A stretch of DNA of 64,000 nt from Bacteroidia bacterium (lineage in GTDB: Bacteria; Bacteroidota; Bacteroidia; Chitinophagales; Saprospiraceae): the NCBI GenBank assembly GCA_030429045.1, contig JAUIEA010000004.1, positions 1 through 64,000 of the forward strand, given 5' to 3'. The notes beneath the pieces are model-generated. The model did not search any database. It had not been told where the DNA came from and worked only from the letters and a program-made list of their open reading frames with translations. Shown piece after piece: positions 54,501 to 62,531 of the stretch (position 1 is the stretch's first letter; every line of letters starts with the position of its first letter). Made by a program: the position numbers and the translations under genes.

Positions 54501-54900
54501 TACTTATTGGTTAGTAGATAAGAGCCTAATGTCTTCGCCCCAATCTGGTAGTCCTTCAACCCCTACTGCTACCGGATATTCAATAACAGTAGTTCCCGGT
54601 GTAGTTGAGGCCCCTGTTGAACCGCATGGCTCAAGGCCAGGACAGACAACCACAGGAGCAAGGCAATTAAAGTCAGTTACAGTAAGTGGCAATGTTCCGT
54701 TAGAGCGATACACAGAGTTGTTCAACTATTTCATTACACCATTTGCTATGAGTGGTAATAAGATTGAAATAGAAGTAAGATTTAAGATCAAGTCTACAAG
54801 TAGCAGTCCATTAGATGAAAGCAGGCCTCAATATAAGTCTGCAAAAGAGGCCGCAAGGCAATTGGGATTGAATTTTGAGGAAGAAGGCATGGAGGGCTAG
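51598..54900 (+). CDS. DUF499-domain P-loop ATPase
   Basis: An 1100-residue AAA-like ATPase. An N-terminal Swt1/HEPN-like region (RNKLAHFQEI near residue 103) precedes the Walker A LQTGFGGGKTHTL (~248-256) and Walker B ALILIDELADYC (~362). It ends in a region including a SITVVPGVVEA... segment and a small domain. DUF499 (COG1483) ATPases co-occur with DUF1156 methyltransferases and SNF2 helicases in defence islands and resemble BREX BrxC/PglY in layout. The gene starts 12 bases after the methyltransferase stop. Confidence 0.87.
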   Translation: MKQIQIDNLFKAFGLFIEAFRPYVVELLSKEAGDKWPAEFVKALYPQQVENWNQGLRSGSEPMSLIDYPYLKSFALKYRDELRADFGRDVNKLATRLETIYDVRNKLAHFQEISEDEYTEAFINMKSIARAIQMDELEESLARLQESKEDHLSASSALRDNILLEHGALIPWFRVVAPHMDIKQGRLDESVFAANLAEVALGHGREIYSNPGVFFSKTYFTAGLKNVAKTVLKGLNGKEDAENRVISLQTGFGGGKTHTLISLYHLSKWGKNAINSNYTKDLLAYTGHPEFDSANIAVFTNTTNDPANGREPEEGVHIQTIWGELAYQLGGKAAYEIIRKNDEGLIAPAGLFKQVLAQCKPALILIDELADYCVKASARRAGSSSLADQTISFMQELTEAVSGTNNCVAVITLPASVQEVGNTPEAQAILSSLQKRVSRVGADTQPVADEEIYEVIRRRLFEDIGDAITIESIADQYMAMYQEYWSELPPNANKSDYKQKIIKSYPFHPELIDAFRVRWASHHDFQRTRGVLRLLAAIVSDLWKRQQSLPGGNAMIHTGVVNFANLDALSGQLKKLYGNGYDSVISADVAGSSSNAFKVDSNKKEYGDWYLTQAIASVILMNSFGSEGTNKGISVPELKLNLLVPHGFNHNSINGALDELESNAYYLYYAQSSSSGKRYWFHTKPNINILINQAKSDVKAEDITAEIINRLHQKSKNINGFNVLVNPAEDIPEQLKPTLLILSPIHLANPNGLNGKTLPLIEQIATKKGNSERIYRNTMLFLICSELGIGKLQSDVREYLACQKINAEYNNQLEQDQKTDLRKRMEEASKSSDASLVAAYSIVTKFSVKNGTDVLQIRQFRDSIDAQINTYILDALKEEEWLLDSIGLSTLGNNNLLPTLEQPIKAKDIYEAFLRFDDKPMITGPEAVSRSLQKYCTNGEYCVATGDGANFTRFFFKEAIPFFDVNDVTYWLVDKSLMSSPQSGSPSTPTATGYSITVVPGVVEAPVEPHGSRPGQTTTGARQLKSVTVSGNVPLERYTELFNYFITPFAMSGNKIEIEVRFKIKSTSSSPLDESRPQYKSAKEAARQLGLNFEEEGMEG

Positions 54901-54901
54901 A

Positions 54902-55702
54902 ATGTTGAATGGGTTATCAAGTTGTTTGCGTTTTTCTTTGAAATGGATTCTATCAAGTAATAACAATTGCCTTATGCTTTCTGAAAGTGAAATACTGCTA
55001 CGTGGAAAGATTAAAAACGTTGTTTTGGCACTGGATGATGGCGATGACCACTATCCTTCTGGTCATTGGTTGAATAGCACGGGAGTCCGAATGTATTCAG
55101 AGGATCGTGTTCTTTTGGCCGAGGAGTTGGTCGATTCATTTCAGGATGGATGCTATTACCATAAGGATGCAGATCGAATTAATGCGCTTCTTACACCTGT
55201 TACAAAGCCATTCGTCATTATTGATTATCGATTGATTTCAAGGCATATTGTAAAATTATTTCCGATTAGAAAATATCCAAAATTTAATCCATTTGCCTCG
55301 TTTGATGATCGAGTTAGTCAATTACGTCTAAGGGTTTTGGGGAGCCTGCTGAATATATCAAATTATACGAATATTGATTTAAATATTACAAATGAGACAG
55401 AATTGAATAATTATTTGGATCTGTTGCTGGATTTATCATATGATTTGTATGCCTATCCCTGGCCTAATGCAATTCTTAGACCTCAGGTGATGAAGAGGAA
55501 TATATATGGTGGAAAGAGCAGAATAGCTGCTCTGCGAGTTCTGAAAATTCTTGCTTTGATTAGGAGGAATGTAATTGATATGAATACGATTGCTTCTCAT
55601 GGTGAGTATTTTAACAAGGATCATACTATTGATATATGTAAGTTATTGGCCGTGCACCCAATTTTGCGACTCGATTACAGAATTTGTTCGGATAAGATTT
55701 AG
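54902..55702 (+). CDS. Uncharacterised last gene of the SNF2/DUF1156/DUF499 operon
   Basis: A 266-residue protein whose ATG lies one base after the DUF499 stop, so it is translationally linked. Its N-terminus is basic and hydrophobic (MLNGLSSCLRFSLKWILSS). The remainder is mixed alpha/beta with HHYPSGHW-like and DDGDDHYP aromatic/acid segments and a Leu/Ile-rich helical C-terminus. No family is recognised. Position suggests an accessory subunit of the same system. Confidence 0.65.
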   Translation: MLNGLSSCLRFSLKWILSSNNNCLMLSESEILLRGKIKNVVLALDDGDDHYPSGHWLNSTGVRMYSEDRVLLAEELVDSFQDGCYYHKDADRINALLTPVTKPFVIIDYRLISRHIVKLFPIRKYPKFNPFASFDDRVSQLRLRVLGSLLNISNYTNIDLNITNETELNNYLDLLLDLSYDLYAYPWPNAILRPQVMKRNIYGGKSRIAALRVLKILALIRRNVIDMNTIASHGEYFNKDHTIDICKLLAVHPILRLDYRICSDKI

Positions 55703-55783
55703 TTTGGGACAATTTTAAACAAATTCAACCGTATTTTTCTGGTGATTGTTTTTAGCACTATGTAAATTTGATAATAGCAACTT

Positions 55784-58303
55784 TTGAAATTGTCATTCTC
55801 ACATCCAATTTTCAACACGCCCTGGCTTTATGACCTTCCCCTTGAAGCATGGGCAAAGGCATTCGATCTGGCAGAAGTGGTATTGAGACGCCTTGCTCTG
55901 AAAGCTGATGATCCCCGGTTGGCGATCACCTTCCGCCAGGATTCTACGGAGCGGTTTGTTGTGGTCTTCGGTGGAAAGTACGCAGGGGGATTCTACCAGG
56001 AGAACGGTCAGGTCTTTTTACGATTCGTAGTGGCTGGTGACTTTGACCTGGGTATAGATGATCGACTTCTTGATCTAGAAGAGCCTTTCAAGGATGGTCA
56101 GACAAGATTGGTCTATATGGCCCTGGAGGATTGGCAGGGGATCAATGACCCGTTTTTGGTGGAGGTGGTCAATGGAGCCAGGCTGGCCTTATCTCGGGCA
56201 GGTCGGTCCAACCAGCGAAAGCATCACGTGGATATGCTCTATGACGTGATCATGGATCCCAACGCCCGGAAGGAATGGATGGACTGGATCGTTCTGTCCC
56301 CGCAGGAGCGGATCATTGCAGCACATAAGTCCAATCTGCGTGAATCCGGGAATAAGGAAGAATGGTATAAATGGGAATTGGCAGCCCGTTTTCAACAGCA
56401 TTGGGATCTGGAAGCTCCGGATTTTGGGGAGATGCTGTCCCGTCTGGATTTCAGTAATCTGCTCTACAACCAGAGTATTTCATTCATCAACGAGGCCAGG
56501 GTTCACCCGGAAGAAGCACGGGCCTATTATCGCGCCCTGTTTGATGAATCAGTTCCGCTGGATGACCGGCTGAAGCAATGCAAGCAACATGGTGATGCCC
56601 TGATCCAGGCATGGCATCCCGGCTGGAAGAATGCAGGGCAGGATGAGCGTTGTCTGTCTGTATTCCTGAGTTTTCACGACCTGGAACACTATGCCCCCTA
56701 CAAAGCCTCCTTTTATGTGGCCTATTGTCGTTATCTCGGTATCTCACCGAAACGTGCGGGGCTGCGGTATGGCCATTACCTGGAGCTGGTAAACGATCTG
56801 GTGGCGAACTATATAACAAGGGATGAAGAGCTGATCCGATTCTATCAGGAGGCCATTTCCGGCAACGAAGCCTATGCCCGTGATCCACAGCATCATTTGC
56901 TCGCGCAAAATATCCTGTACACCGTATTTGATCAACTGTGGAATACCTCGCCGGAGGATGATTCCGAAGAAACCTTTGCTCCGGATATAGTTCCAAAAGA
57001 AGAACCTATGCATGACTCACCTGTGCTCAACCAGATCCTGTATGGTCCTCCCGGAACGGGAAAGACCTGGCGCACCATCCGTCAATCTGTAGCTATTGTC
57101 GATCCGGATTATTTTCAAAAACACAAGGATGAACCGGACAATCAGGCCATCAAGAAGCGATTTGATGAGCTATTGATCCGACCAGATGATGGTGGAAAGG
57201 GGAGAATTGCGTTCACCACCTTTCACCAGAGCATGAGTTACGAGGATTTTGTGGAGGGGATCAAGCCGGAAGCGATAGATGGGCAGATCACCTATGCAAT
57301 TAAGCAAGGTATTTTTCGGCAGATCTGTGATCTGGCAGAGGCAAAAAAGTTCATATTAAATTTTGATTCTCATTATGATGAATGGATCGTTGAGATCCAG
57401 GAATCAGAGGGTCTAGACTTAGTTACACATAAACTTAAGAAACCCTTTCACGTTGATGTAAATGCAGCGGGTTCATTTGTTGTGACTCCAAAGAATGGAG
57501 CAATCAGTTCTCAAGTGATTTCTAGAGATCGATTTAGAAAGTATATCTATTCTGGCCAAATTCAAAGATCGCGTTCATATCTCACACCAATAGCGGAAGA
57601 GTTTCGTAGAAAGTTTTCTCTTGTAGAGGAGCCCAAAACCTATGACCGTTTCGTTCTAATCATTGATGAGATCAACAGGGGTAATGTGGCCGGCATCTTT
57701 GGTGAATTGATCACCCTCCTGGAACCGGATAAGCGAGCAGGCGCAAGAAATGAGCTGACCATCACCTTGCCCTATTCACGGGATGTGTTTCAGGTGCCTG
57801 CCAATCTATACGTCATCGGCACAATGAACACGGCGGACCGCAGTGTGGAAGCCTTGGATGCGGCTTTGCGGCGGCGGTTCCACTTTTCGGAAATGCCTCC
57901 GAAACCTCGTCTTCTGGCAGGAAAATTCATTGGCGAGTATTCCCTCGAGGCGATCTTATCCCGGATCAACGAGCGTCTTTTGTGGCTCAAGGATATGGAT
58001 CATACCATAGGCCATGCCTGGTTTATGGAGCAGGACGCTCCCGGGTGGAAGGAGATCAGGAATGTGTTTCGAGACAAGATCATTCCCTTGCTTCATGAGT
58101 ACTTCTTCGGCGATCCCGGTCTGATCGGACTGGTGCTTGGACCGGGTTTTGTGAAAAGGTTGGAGATGCCCGGTCAATCACCCTTTGCCTCATTCGATCA
58201 TCCCGGCAGGGATCTGGTCCATGACAAGGTCCGTTATACCGTGATCATGCCGGAGAATGAAGAGGAGATGACCCGGGCGATCCATCAATTGATGTCAAAC
58301 TGA
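55784..58303 (+). CDS. mcrB: McrB-like AAA+ GTPase subunit with AT-rich insert
   Basis: An 839-residue restriction subunit. An N-terminal recognition region (1-~400) is followed by an AAA+ module: Walker A YGPPGTGKTWR (~421-428), FHQSMSYEDFVEGIKPE, Walker B LIIDEINRGN (~624), and sensor/arginine segment IGTMNTADRSVEALDAALRRRF (~680). The family hydrolyses GTP and drives the McrC nuclease on modified DNA. Between Walker A and B, residues ~525-610 (FILNFDSHYDEW ... EFRRKFSL) form an insert whose codon use is visibly more AT-rich than its flanks. The start is a TTG at 55784. Confidence 0.88.
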   Translation: MKLSFSHPIFNTPWLYDLPLEAWAKAFDLAEVVLRRLALKADDPRLAITFRQDSTERFVVVFGGKYAGGFYQENGQVFLRFVVAGDFDLGIDDRLLDLEEPFKDGQTRLVYMALEDWQGINDPFLVEVVNGARLALSRAGRSNQRKHHVDMLYDVIMDPNARKEWMDWIVLSPQERIIAAHKSNLRESGNKEEWYKWELAARFQQHWDLEAPDFGEMLSRLDFSNLLYNQSISFINEARVHPEEARAYYRALFDESVPLDDRLKQCKQHGDALIQAWHPGWKNAGQDERCLSVFLSFHDLEHYAPYKASFYVAYCRYLGISPKRAGLRYGHYLELVNDLVANYITRDEELIRFYQEAISGNEAYARDPQHHLLAQNILYTVFDQLWNTSPEDDSEETFAPDIVPKEEPMHDSPVLNQILYGPPGTGKTWRTIRQSVAIVDPDYFQKHKDEPDNQAIKKRFDELLIRPDDGGKGRIAFTTFHQSMSYEDFVEGIKPEAIDGQITYAIKQGIFRQICDLAEAKKFILNFDSHYDEWIVEIQESEGLDLVTHKLKKPFHVDVNAAGSFVVTPKNGAISSQVISRDRFRKYIYSGQIQRSRSYLTPIAEEFRRKFSLVEEPKTYDRFVLIIDEINRGNVAGIFGELITLLEPDKRAGARNELTITLPYSRDVFQVPANLYVIGTMNTADRSVEALDAALRRRFHFSEMPPKPRLLAGKFIGEYSLEAILSRINERLLWLKDMDHTIGHAWFMEQDAPGWKEIRNVFRDKIIPLLHEYFFGDPGLIGLVLGPGFVKRLEMPGQSPFASFDHPGRDLVHDKVRYTVIMPENEEEMTRAIHQLMSN

Positions 58304-58310
58304 TCCGGAA

Positions 58311-59540
58311 ATGGCCAGGTTGATCCAGCTCTTCGAGCATGAAACGATGCTGGTAGGACGTCCCTACCCACCGGATCAGGCTGTCTTCGAAGACCGGGAC
58401 CTGCTACGACTGCAGCTATTTCATCAGCAGACGGAGCTCAACTATTTCCATCTGCTGCATCGTGGAGTCCGCTTTCGACACTACGTCGGGGTACTTCAAT
58501 TCGGAGACCTGACGATCGAGATCCTCCCGAAGGCTGATCGTACATCCAGTGATCCATTGCGATGGCAATCCTTCTTGATCCGCATGCTGCGCCGGGTGTA
58601 TGATCTTCCCCTGAATAGCCCGGATCGGGCTTCGGTTCGTCCGACCCATCATCCGGTCCTGGAGCTTTTCTTTGAATCGTTTTTACATGAGACAGAGATC
58701 CTGATCAGACAGGGATTGGTCAGACAATATGTGCGCAGGGAACAGACTACCGGTGCGTTGAATGGTCGCTTGCTGATCCACCGGCAGGTGCGGGAGCATG
58801 TGGTCCACAAAGAACGATTTGCGGTAGAGCGAGCCACCTATCAGAAGAAGCACACCATCAATCAGATCCTGTACAGCACCATTCGACGGATAAGCCAATT
58901 TGCCGCACATCCGATCTTACGGGAGAGGGCCAGTCAGATGGGTCTGAGCTTCGAGGATTGGGTGGATCGCAAATGGCTGGCAAGTGACTTTGATCGCCTC
59001 CGGTTTAACCGTCGGACAGAGCGTTACCGACGTGCCATCGAATTGGCCCGGTATATTTTGTTGAGCATCCATCCGGATGTCCGATCGGGTGGCACACCGA
59101 TGCTGGCTTTGTTGTTTGATATGAATGTCTTGTGGGAGAAGTATGTGGTCGGCGAGTTACGCAGGCAATTGCCCCATGGGTGGAAGGTGAGGGAACAGTC
59201 GCCTCGGAAGTTCTGGGAGTCTGATTCATCCTCTGCTTGGTTGAAACCGGATATTTTGATCACCTCGCCGGAGGGCAGGACGGTCGTATGGGATACCAAA
59301 TGGAAGATCCCCAAGGACGACAAACCTTCTGAGGAGGATCTGCGGCAGATCTATGCTTATCTGGCTTACTTTAAAGCGGAGGAGGGATGGCTGGTGTATC
59401 CATCCGCTGGTGAGACGGTCCAGAAAGGTGGAGGATTTCAATTGCCGGGTGTGGAGAAGGAGGCTGGGATGGTGATGTTATCGTGTGAGGGAGAGATGAT
59501 CCTGCTGCCAGCTGTTCTAGATAGGCCGAGATTCGCTTGA
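58311..59540 (+). CDS. mcrC: McrC-like nuclease subunit
   Basis: A 409-residue partner of McrB, 7 bases downstream. The N-terminal DUF region (HYVGVLQFGDLTIEILPKAD) is typical of McrC. The C-terminal PD-(D/E)xK nuclease contains LKPDILITS and VVWDTKWK, the D...D-x-K catalytic triad. McrBC translocates on DNA and cuts between modified sites. Composition matches McrB flanks and is GC-richer than the neighbouring operons on both sides. Confidence 0.9.
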   Translation: MARLIQLFEHETMLVGRPYPPDQAVFEDRDLLRLQLFHQQTELNYFHLLHRGVRFRHYVGVLQFGDLTIEILPKADRTSSDPLRWQSFLIRMLRRVYDLPLNSPDRASVRPTHHPVLELFFESFLHETEILIRQGLVRQYVRREQTTGALNGRLLIHRQVREHVVHKERFAVERATYQKKHTINQILYSTIRRISQFAAHPILRERASQMGLSFEDWVDRKWLASDFDRLRFNRRTERYRRAIELARYILLSIHPDVRSGGTPMLALLFDMNVLWEKYVVGELRRQLPHGWKVREQSPRKFWESDSSSAWLKPDILITSPEGRTVVWDTKWKIPKDDKPSEEDLRQIYAYLAYFKAEEGWLVYPSAGETVQKGGGFQLPGVEKEAGMVMLSCEGEMILLPAVLDRPRFA

Positions 59541-60118
59541 AACAGTGGCAATCGTCATTTGAGGTTGCTGCCCTGCTTTTCGGCCAGATTATACTACAAT
59601 ACTTTGTGGAACCAATCTAGTTGACATGACCCGCTAAGCCTCCTGTAAACTTATCCAAAATCAGGACGGAAAGTCAGTGGAAGATCTGACCGTATCTCGT
59701 AGTAGTGAGCCCAGGGCTGAGAAGTGCAGAAGAGCCGTGAGACCGGAGCCTCTCTTTCTACTGGAAGGGGGTGGAGATTTTGGGGAAATAGTGGTAAATT
59801 AGGGGGGGGAAGGAAGTGATAGTATGTATCGAGTATGATGATATCGCGAAAATTGAGCGAGCACAAACGGTTATAAACGCTTGTAAATGATTATGTGATT
59901 CATTTATAAGAAGTTATGTTCTTTCAGGGAAATTATCAAAACGAGGATATTGGGAATGAGTTGCGTATGTATGTAAAGTTATGTCCAATTAAAAAAACCA
60001 GCCGCACAAACAGCAAATTTGGTTTTCTGCCGATACGTTAGCCAACACTAAAAAAACAAAAGAGCTGTTTTCTTCCAACGCACTAAGAGGCATTTTTAAC
60101 TTTAATATTTTATAAAGT
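59541..60118. other. Non-coding region before reverse transcriptase, possible structured RNA
   Basis: About 578 bases without a credible gene. The first half is GC-richer; the second is AT-rich and has an 11-bp stem with one G-U pair (CTTGTAAATGA / TCATTTATAAG around a 9-base loop, 59880-59910). The region could hold a non-coding RNA or promoter for the reverse transcriptase operon, since defence reverse transcriptases often have one, but no known RNA is recognised. Confidence 0.4.
59880..59910. repeat. Inverted repeat / hairpin upstream of reverse transcriptase
   Basis: CTTGTAAATGA pairs with TCATTTATAAG (10 Watson-Crick pairs and one G-U) with a 9-base loop. It may be an operator or part of a structured RNA. 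Confidence 0.4.
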
Positions 60119-61837
60119 ATGAGTGAAAAAGCATTTAAGAAATATTTTGAAACTGAAAACCTTAAACTTGCTTACTACAGAATAGTATGTTGGCCGGAAC
60201 GTTTGGTAAAGGACCGTTTTGGAATTCATGCATTTGGTGCTCACCTTGACAAAAACCTAAAACAGCTTTCGGAAAAACTCATTTCTGGAGATTACTTTCC
60301 ACAGCGAGCATTCAAATACTACGAACCTAAATCATCAGGAACACAAAGAACAAAAACGCTTTTGATGATTGAAGATGCTTTGGTTTATCAGGCAATAGCC
60401 AATGTGATAGCATCGAGAAGTTATGATTTGTTGGCAGAGAATGATGATTTTGTTTACGGATCTGTGTTAACGCCTGACACGAAAAATGGCCCCGAAATTT
60501 TAAATCAAGAAAATCCAAGGTATTTCTTTTTCAAGTTTTGGAGATCGCTATTTGTTAGATTCAAGAATTCTGTCATCAAGGCAATTGAACAAGACAAAGC
60601 AACACACAAGTTCGAAACTGATATTACTGGCTTTTTTGACTCGATACCACATTACAACTTGCTTTTAACCCTGAGCACTCACTTCAATGTTGAAGATGAA
60701 ATCCTTGATTTGCTTTCCGTTTGTCTGAATGCTTGGTCAGGTACAAAAGAAAGCAGCACGCCTGGAGTTGGAATCCCCCAAGGCCCTCAGCCATCTTATC
60801 TCTTGGCAAATTTGCTTTTATATCCACTAGACAAGCAGTTGATAAGCGAGGCTTTCAAGTATTATCGCTACATGGACGACATAAAAATTTACGGCTATTC
60901 AGAAAGTGAGTTACGGAATGTGTTAGTACTAATTGACAATTATTTAAAGGGTAATGGCCTTTCCATCAATTCAAAGAAGACTGAGATTACCGCCATTGAT
61001 GAAGCAAAAGAGGATGAAACAATAAAAGAATTAAGAAGATTTGAAGTTATTGGTAATGAATATACAAGTGATGAAGCCATAATTAGCGTACTTTCAGAAG
61101 GTGGCTTGGAAAATAATATCATTAAAACTTTGCTGGGACTAAGTGATCAATCACCTGAGGAGCATGATGAAAATGATGCAAAAAAGCAGATAGAGAACAT
61201 CACCGATCCGGATAAAATCATAGCATTTTGGGAAAGGGAAATCAGTGATGTTGAAAAAGAATTGCCAAGTCTTTTCAAAATAGATTCATTGGAATTGACC
61301 GACCCTGAAAACACGGATGACATTGATTTTATCCGACTAAGTGCCAAATACGGAACCGCATTACGTTCGCTATCAGAATACAAGCAAGTAAATGCATCTG
61401 TAGAGCTACTTCCTTACTGGCTTTTTGCTTTAAAGAAATTCTACTGGAGAGCCAGTAATTATGTCTTGACACTACAGTATTACAAAGGAAATAAAATGCT
61501 AAAAGCAGAACTTATAAACATTCATCTAGCCGATAGGAACTATGAGTGCTATCGCTACCATATTGTCACTTGTCTTACTTACAATTTTGAATACTCTGAC
61601 AAAGAGCTAAGGATGTTTTTTAAATATCTGAAGTCGGAAAATTCGGAATTGGTTCGCTACGCCTTGTATTGCATGCTTATCAAACATTCTGACGACCAGC
61701 AATTACAATCAACACTTAGAGTAGAATTAAGTAAAGAATTAAATAGCTACTTAAAGTTAATTACTCTTGACTATTGGAAACGAGATACACATCATGTGAA
61801 CACAATGAACGAACTTGTTAAACAAATGGGATTATGA
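60119..61837 (+). CDS. Defence-type reverse transcriptase (RNA-directed DNA polymerase)
   Basis: A 572-residue protein. The palm motifs are intact: FETDITGFFDSIPH (motif A, Asp ~166), GIPQGPQPSYLLANLLL (motif B, ~218), and YYRYMDDIKIYG (motif C, YMDD ~248). The C-terminal ~200 residues are helical and not the thumb/maturase region of a group II intron, so it fits the free-standing Abi/UG (DRT) class linked to phage defence. A 211-residue gene overlaps its stop by 4 bases, and a sacsin-like ATPase gene follows. AT-rich codon use marks a separate acquisition from McrBC. Confidence 0.88.
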   Translation: MSEKAFKKYFETENLKLAYYRIVCWPERLVKDRFGIHAFGAHLDKNLKQLSEKLISGDYFPQRAFKYYEPKSSGTQRTKTLLMIEDALVYQAIANVIASRSYDLLAENDDFVYGSVLTPDTKNGPEILNQENPRYFFFKFWRSLFVRFKNSVIKAIEQDKATHKFETDITGFFDSIPHYNLLLTLSTHFNVEDEILDLLSVCLNAWSGTKESSTPGVGIPQGPQPSYLLANLLLYPLDKQLISEAFKYYRYMDDIKIYGYSESELRNVLVLIDNYLKGNGLSINSKKTEITAIDEAKEDETIKELRRFEVIGNEYTSDEAIISVLSEGGLENNIIKTLLGLSDQSPEEHDENDAKKQIENITDPDKIIAFWEREISDVEKELPSLFKIDSLELTDPENTDDIDFIRLSAKYGTALRSLSEYKQVNASVELLPYWLFALKKFYWRASNYVLTLQYYKGNKMLKAELINIHLADRNYECYRYHIVTCLTYNFEYSDKELRMFFKYLKSENSELVRYALYCMLIKHSDDQQLQSTLRVELSKELNSYLKLITLDYWKRDTHHVNTMNELVKQMGL

Positions 61838-62469
61838 AGTTTACGGAATTAAGAAATACCATGCAGTCTTTTTCCGGTGCTTCAACTCCGGATTATCAAC
61901 TTGCTTATATCACCTCAGAGGTTAAAGACCTACTCAATGGGCTGAATAATCAATTTATAGAGTACCTGACAAAAGATATAACCAATACCGAGCTTCCGTT
62001 TAACTTGCAGCAATGGCTGGGTTCGCCTTACTATCAGTCTTCCAATGAAAATGCAAAAGACTGCCTGGAATATTGTCCTACAGTAAAACATATCTGGGGT
62101 AGAAAAATCAAAAGCTGGACAGACAGCGCACTGAAGAGTTATGACAATTTTTTACTCAAGTATGTACAAATTGATAAAGGTGAATCCGTTCACAAAACAT
62201 ACTCAGGTCTCAAAGAAACCGATGTGTACAATCACCTGATTGCAAAAGGTGGTGTGGAACAAGAAATTGGACAAAACTTTAAAAGTATATACCAAATAAG
62301 ATCGGTTTTCCAGCATATTCAAGCAGAGGAAAAAGATGGCATTCGGGTACCGAAAAGAATTTCAAATTCTCAGTGCAACAAATGGAGAGATGTAATTATA
62401 CAGTGTTTTAAACTTTCCTTAATTGCTTTATGTAATCTTATTCTTGAAGATGAAAGTAAATCAAGTTAA
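61834..62469 (+). CDS. Partner of reverse transcriptase, candidate HEPN-motif protein
   Basis: A 211-residue protein translationally coupled (ATGA) to the reverse transcriptase. It is mostly helical. IRSVFQHIQ gives R156-x4-H161, the spacing of HEPN RNase catalytic motifs, and is followed by a long helical segment (KWRDVIIQCFKLSLIALCNLI), as expected for a HEPN domain. Abi-type reverse transcriptases such as AbiA carry HEPN domains, so a toxic RNase effector is plausible. This is a motif-level inference only. Confidence 0.6.
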   Translation: MKFTELRNTMQSFSGASTPDYQLAYITSEVKDLLNGLNNQFIEYLTKDITNTELPFNLQQWLGSPYYQSSNENAKDCLEYCPTVKHIWGRKIKSWTDSALKSYDNFLLKYVQIDKGESVHKTYSGLKETDVYNHLIAKGGVEQEIGQNFKSIYQIRSVFQHIQAEEKDGIRVPKRISNSQCNKWRDVIIQCFKLSLIALCNLILEDESKSS

Positions 62470-62531
62470 ATCGGAAATTAAAAAACAAAGTTTCTTACGT
62501 TAATAAAAAGTCTTAATTACTTCAGTCGCTT

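Noticed and set aside
43384-55702. Calling the operon DISARM
   Set aside because: Only a DrmD-like helicase and a methyltransferase are shared; no DrmA, DrmB (DUF1998) or DrmC (PLD) gene is present in the window.
60030-60056. CGTTAGCCAACAC as an integron attC-like site
   Set aside because: GTTAGCC does not fit the GTTRRRY core at its sixth position, and no matching RYYYAAC partner was found upstream.
60119-61837. Reverse transcriptase as part of a group II intron or retron
   Set aside because: No maturase/thumb region, intron domain V or RVT retron signature seen; the C-terminal region is helical and the neighbours are defence-like genes.
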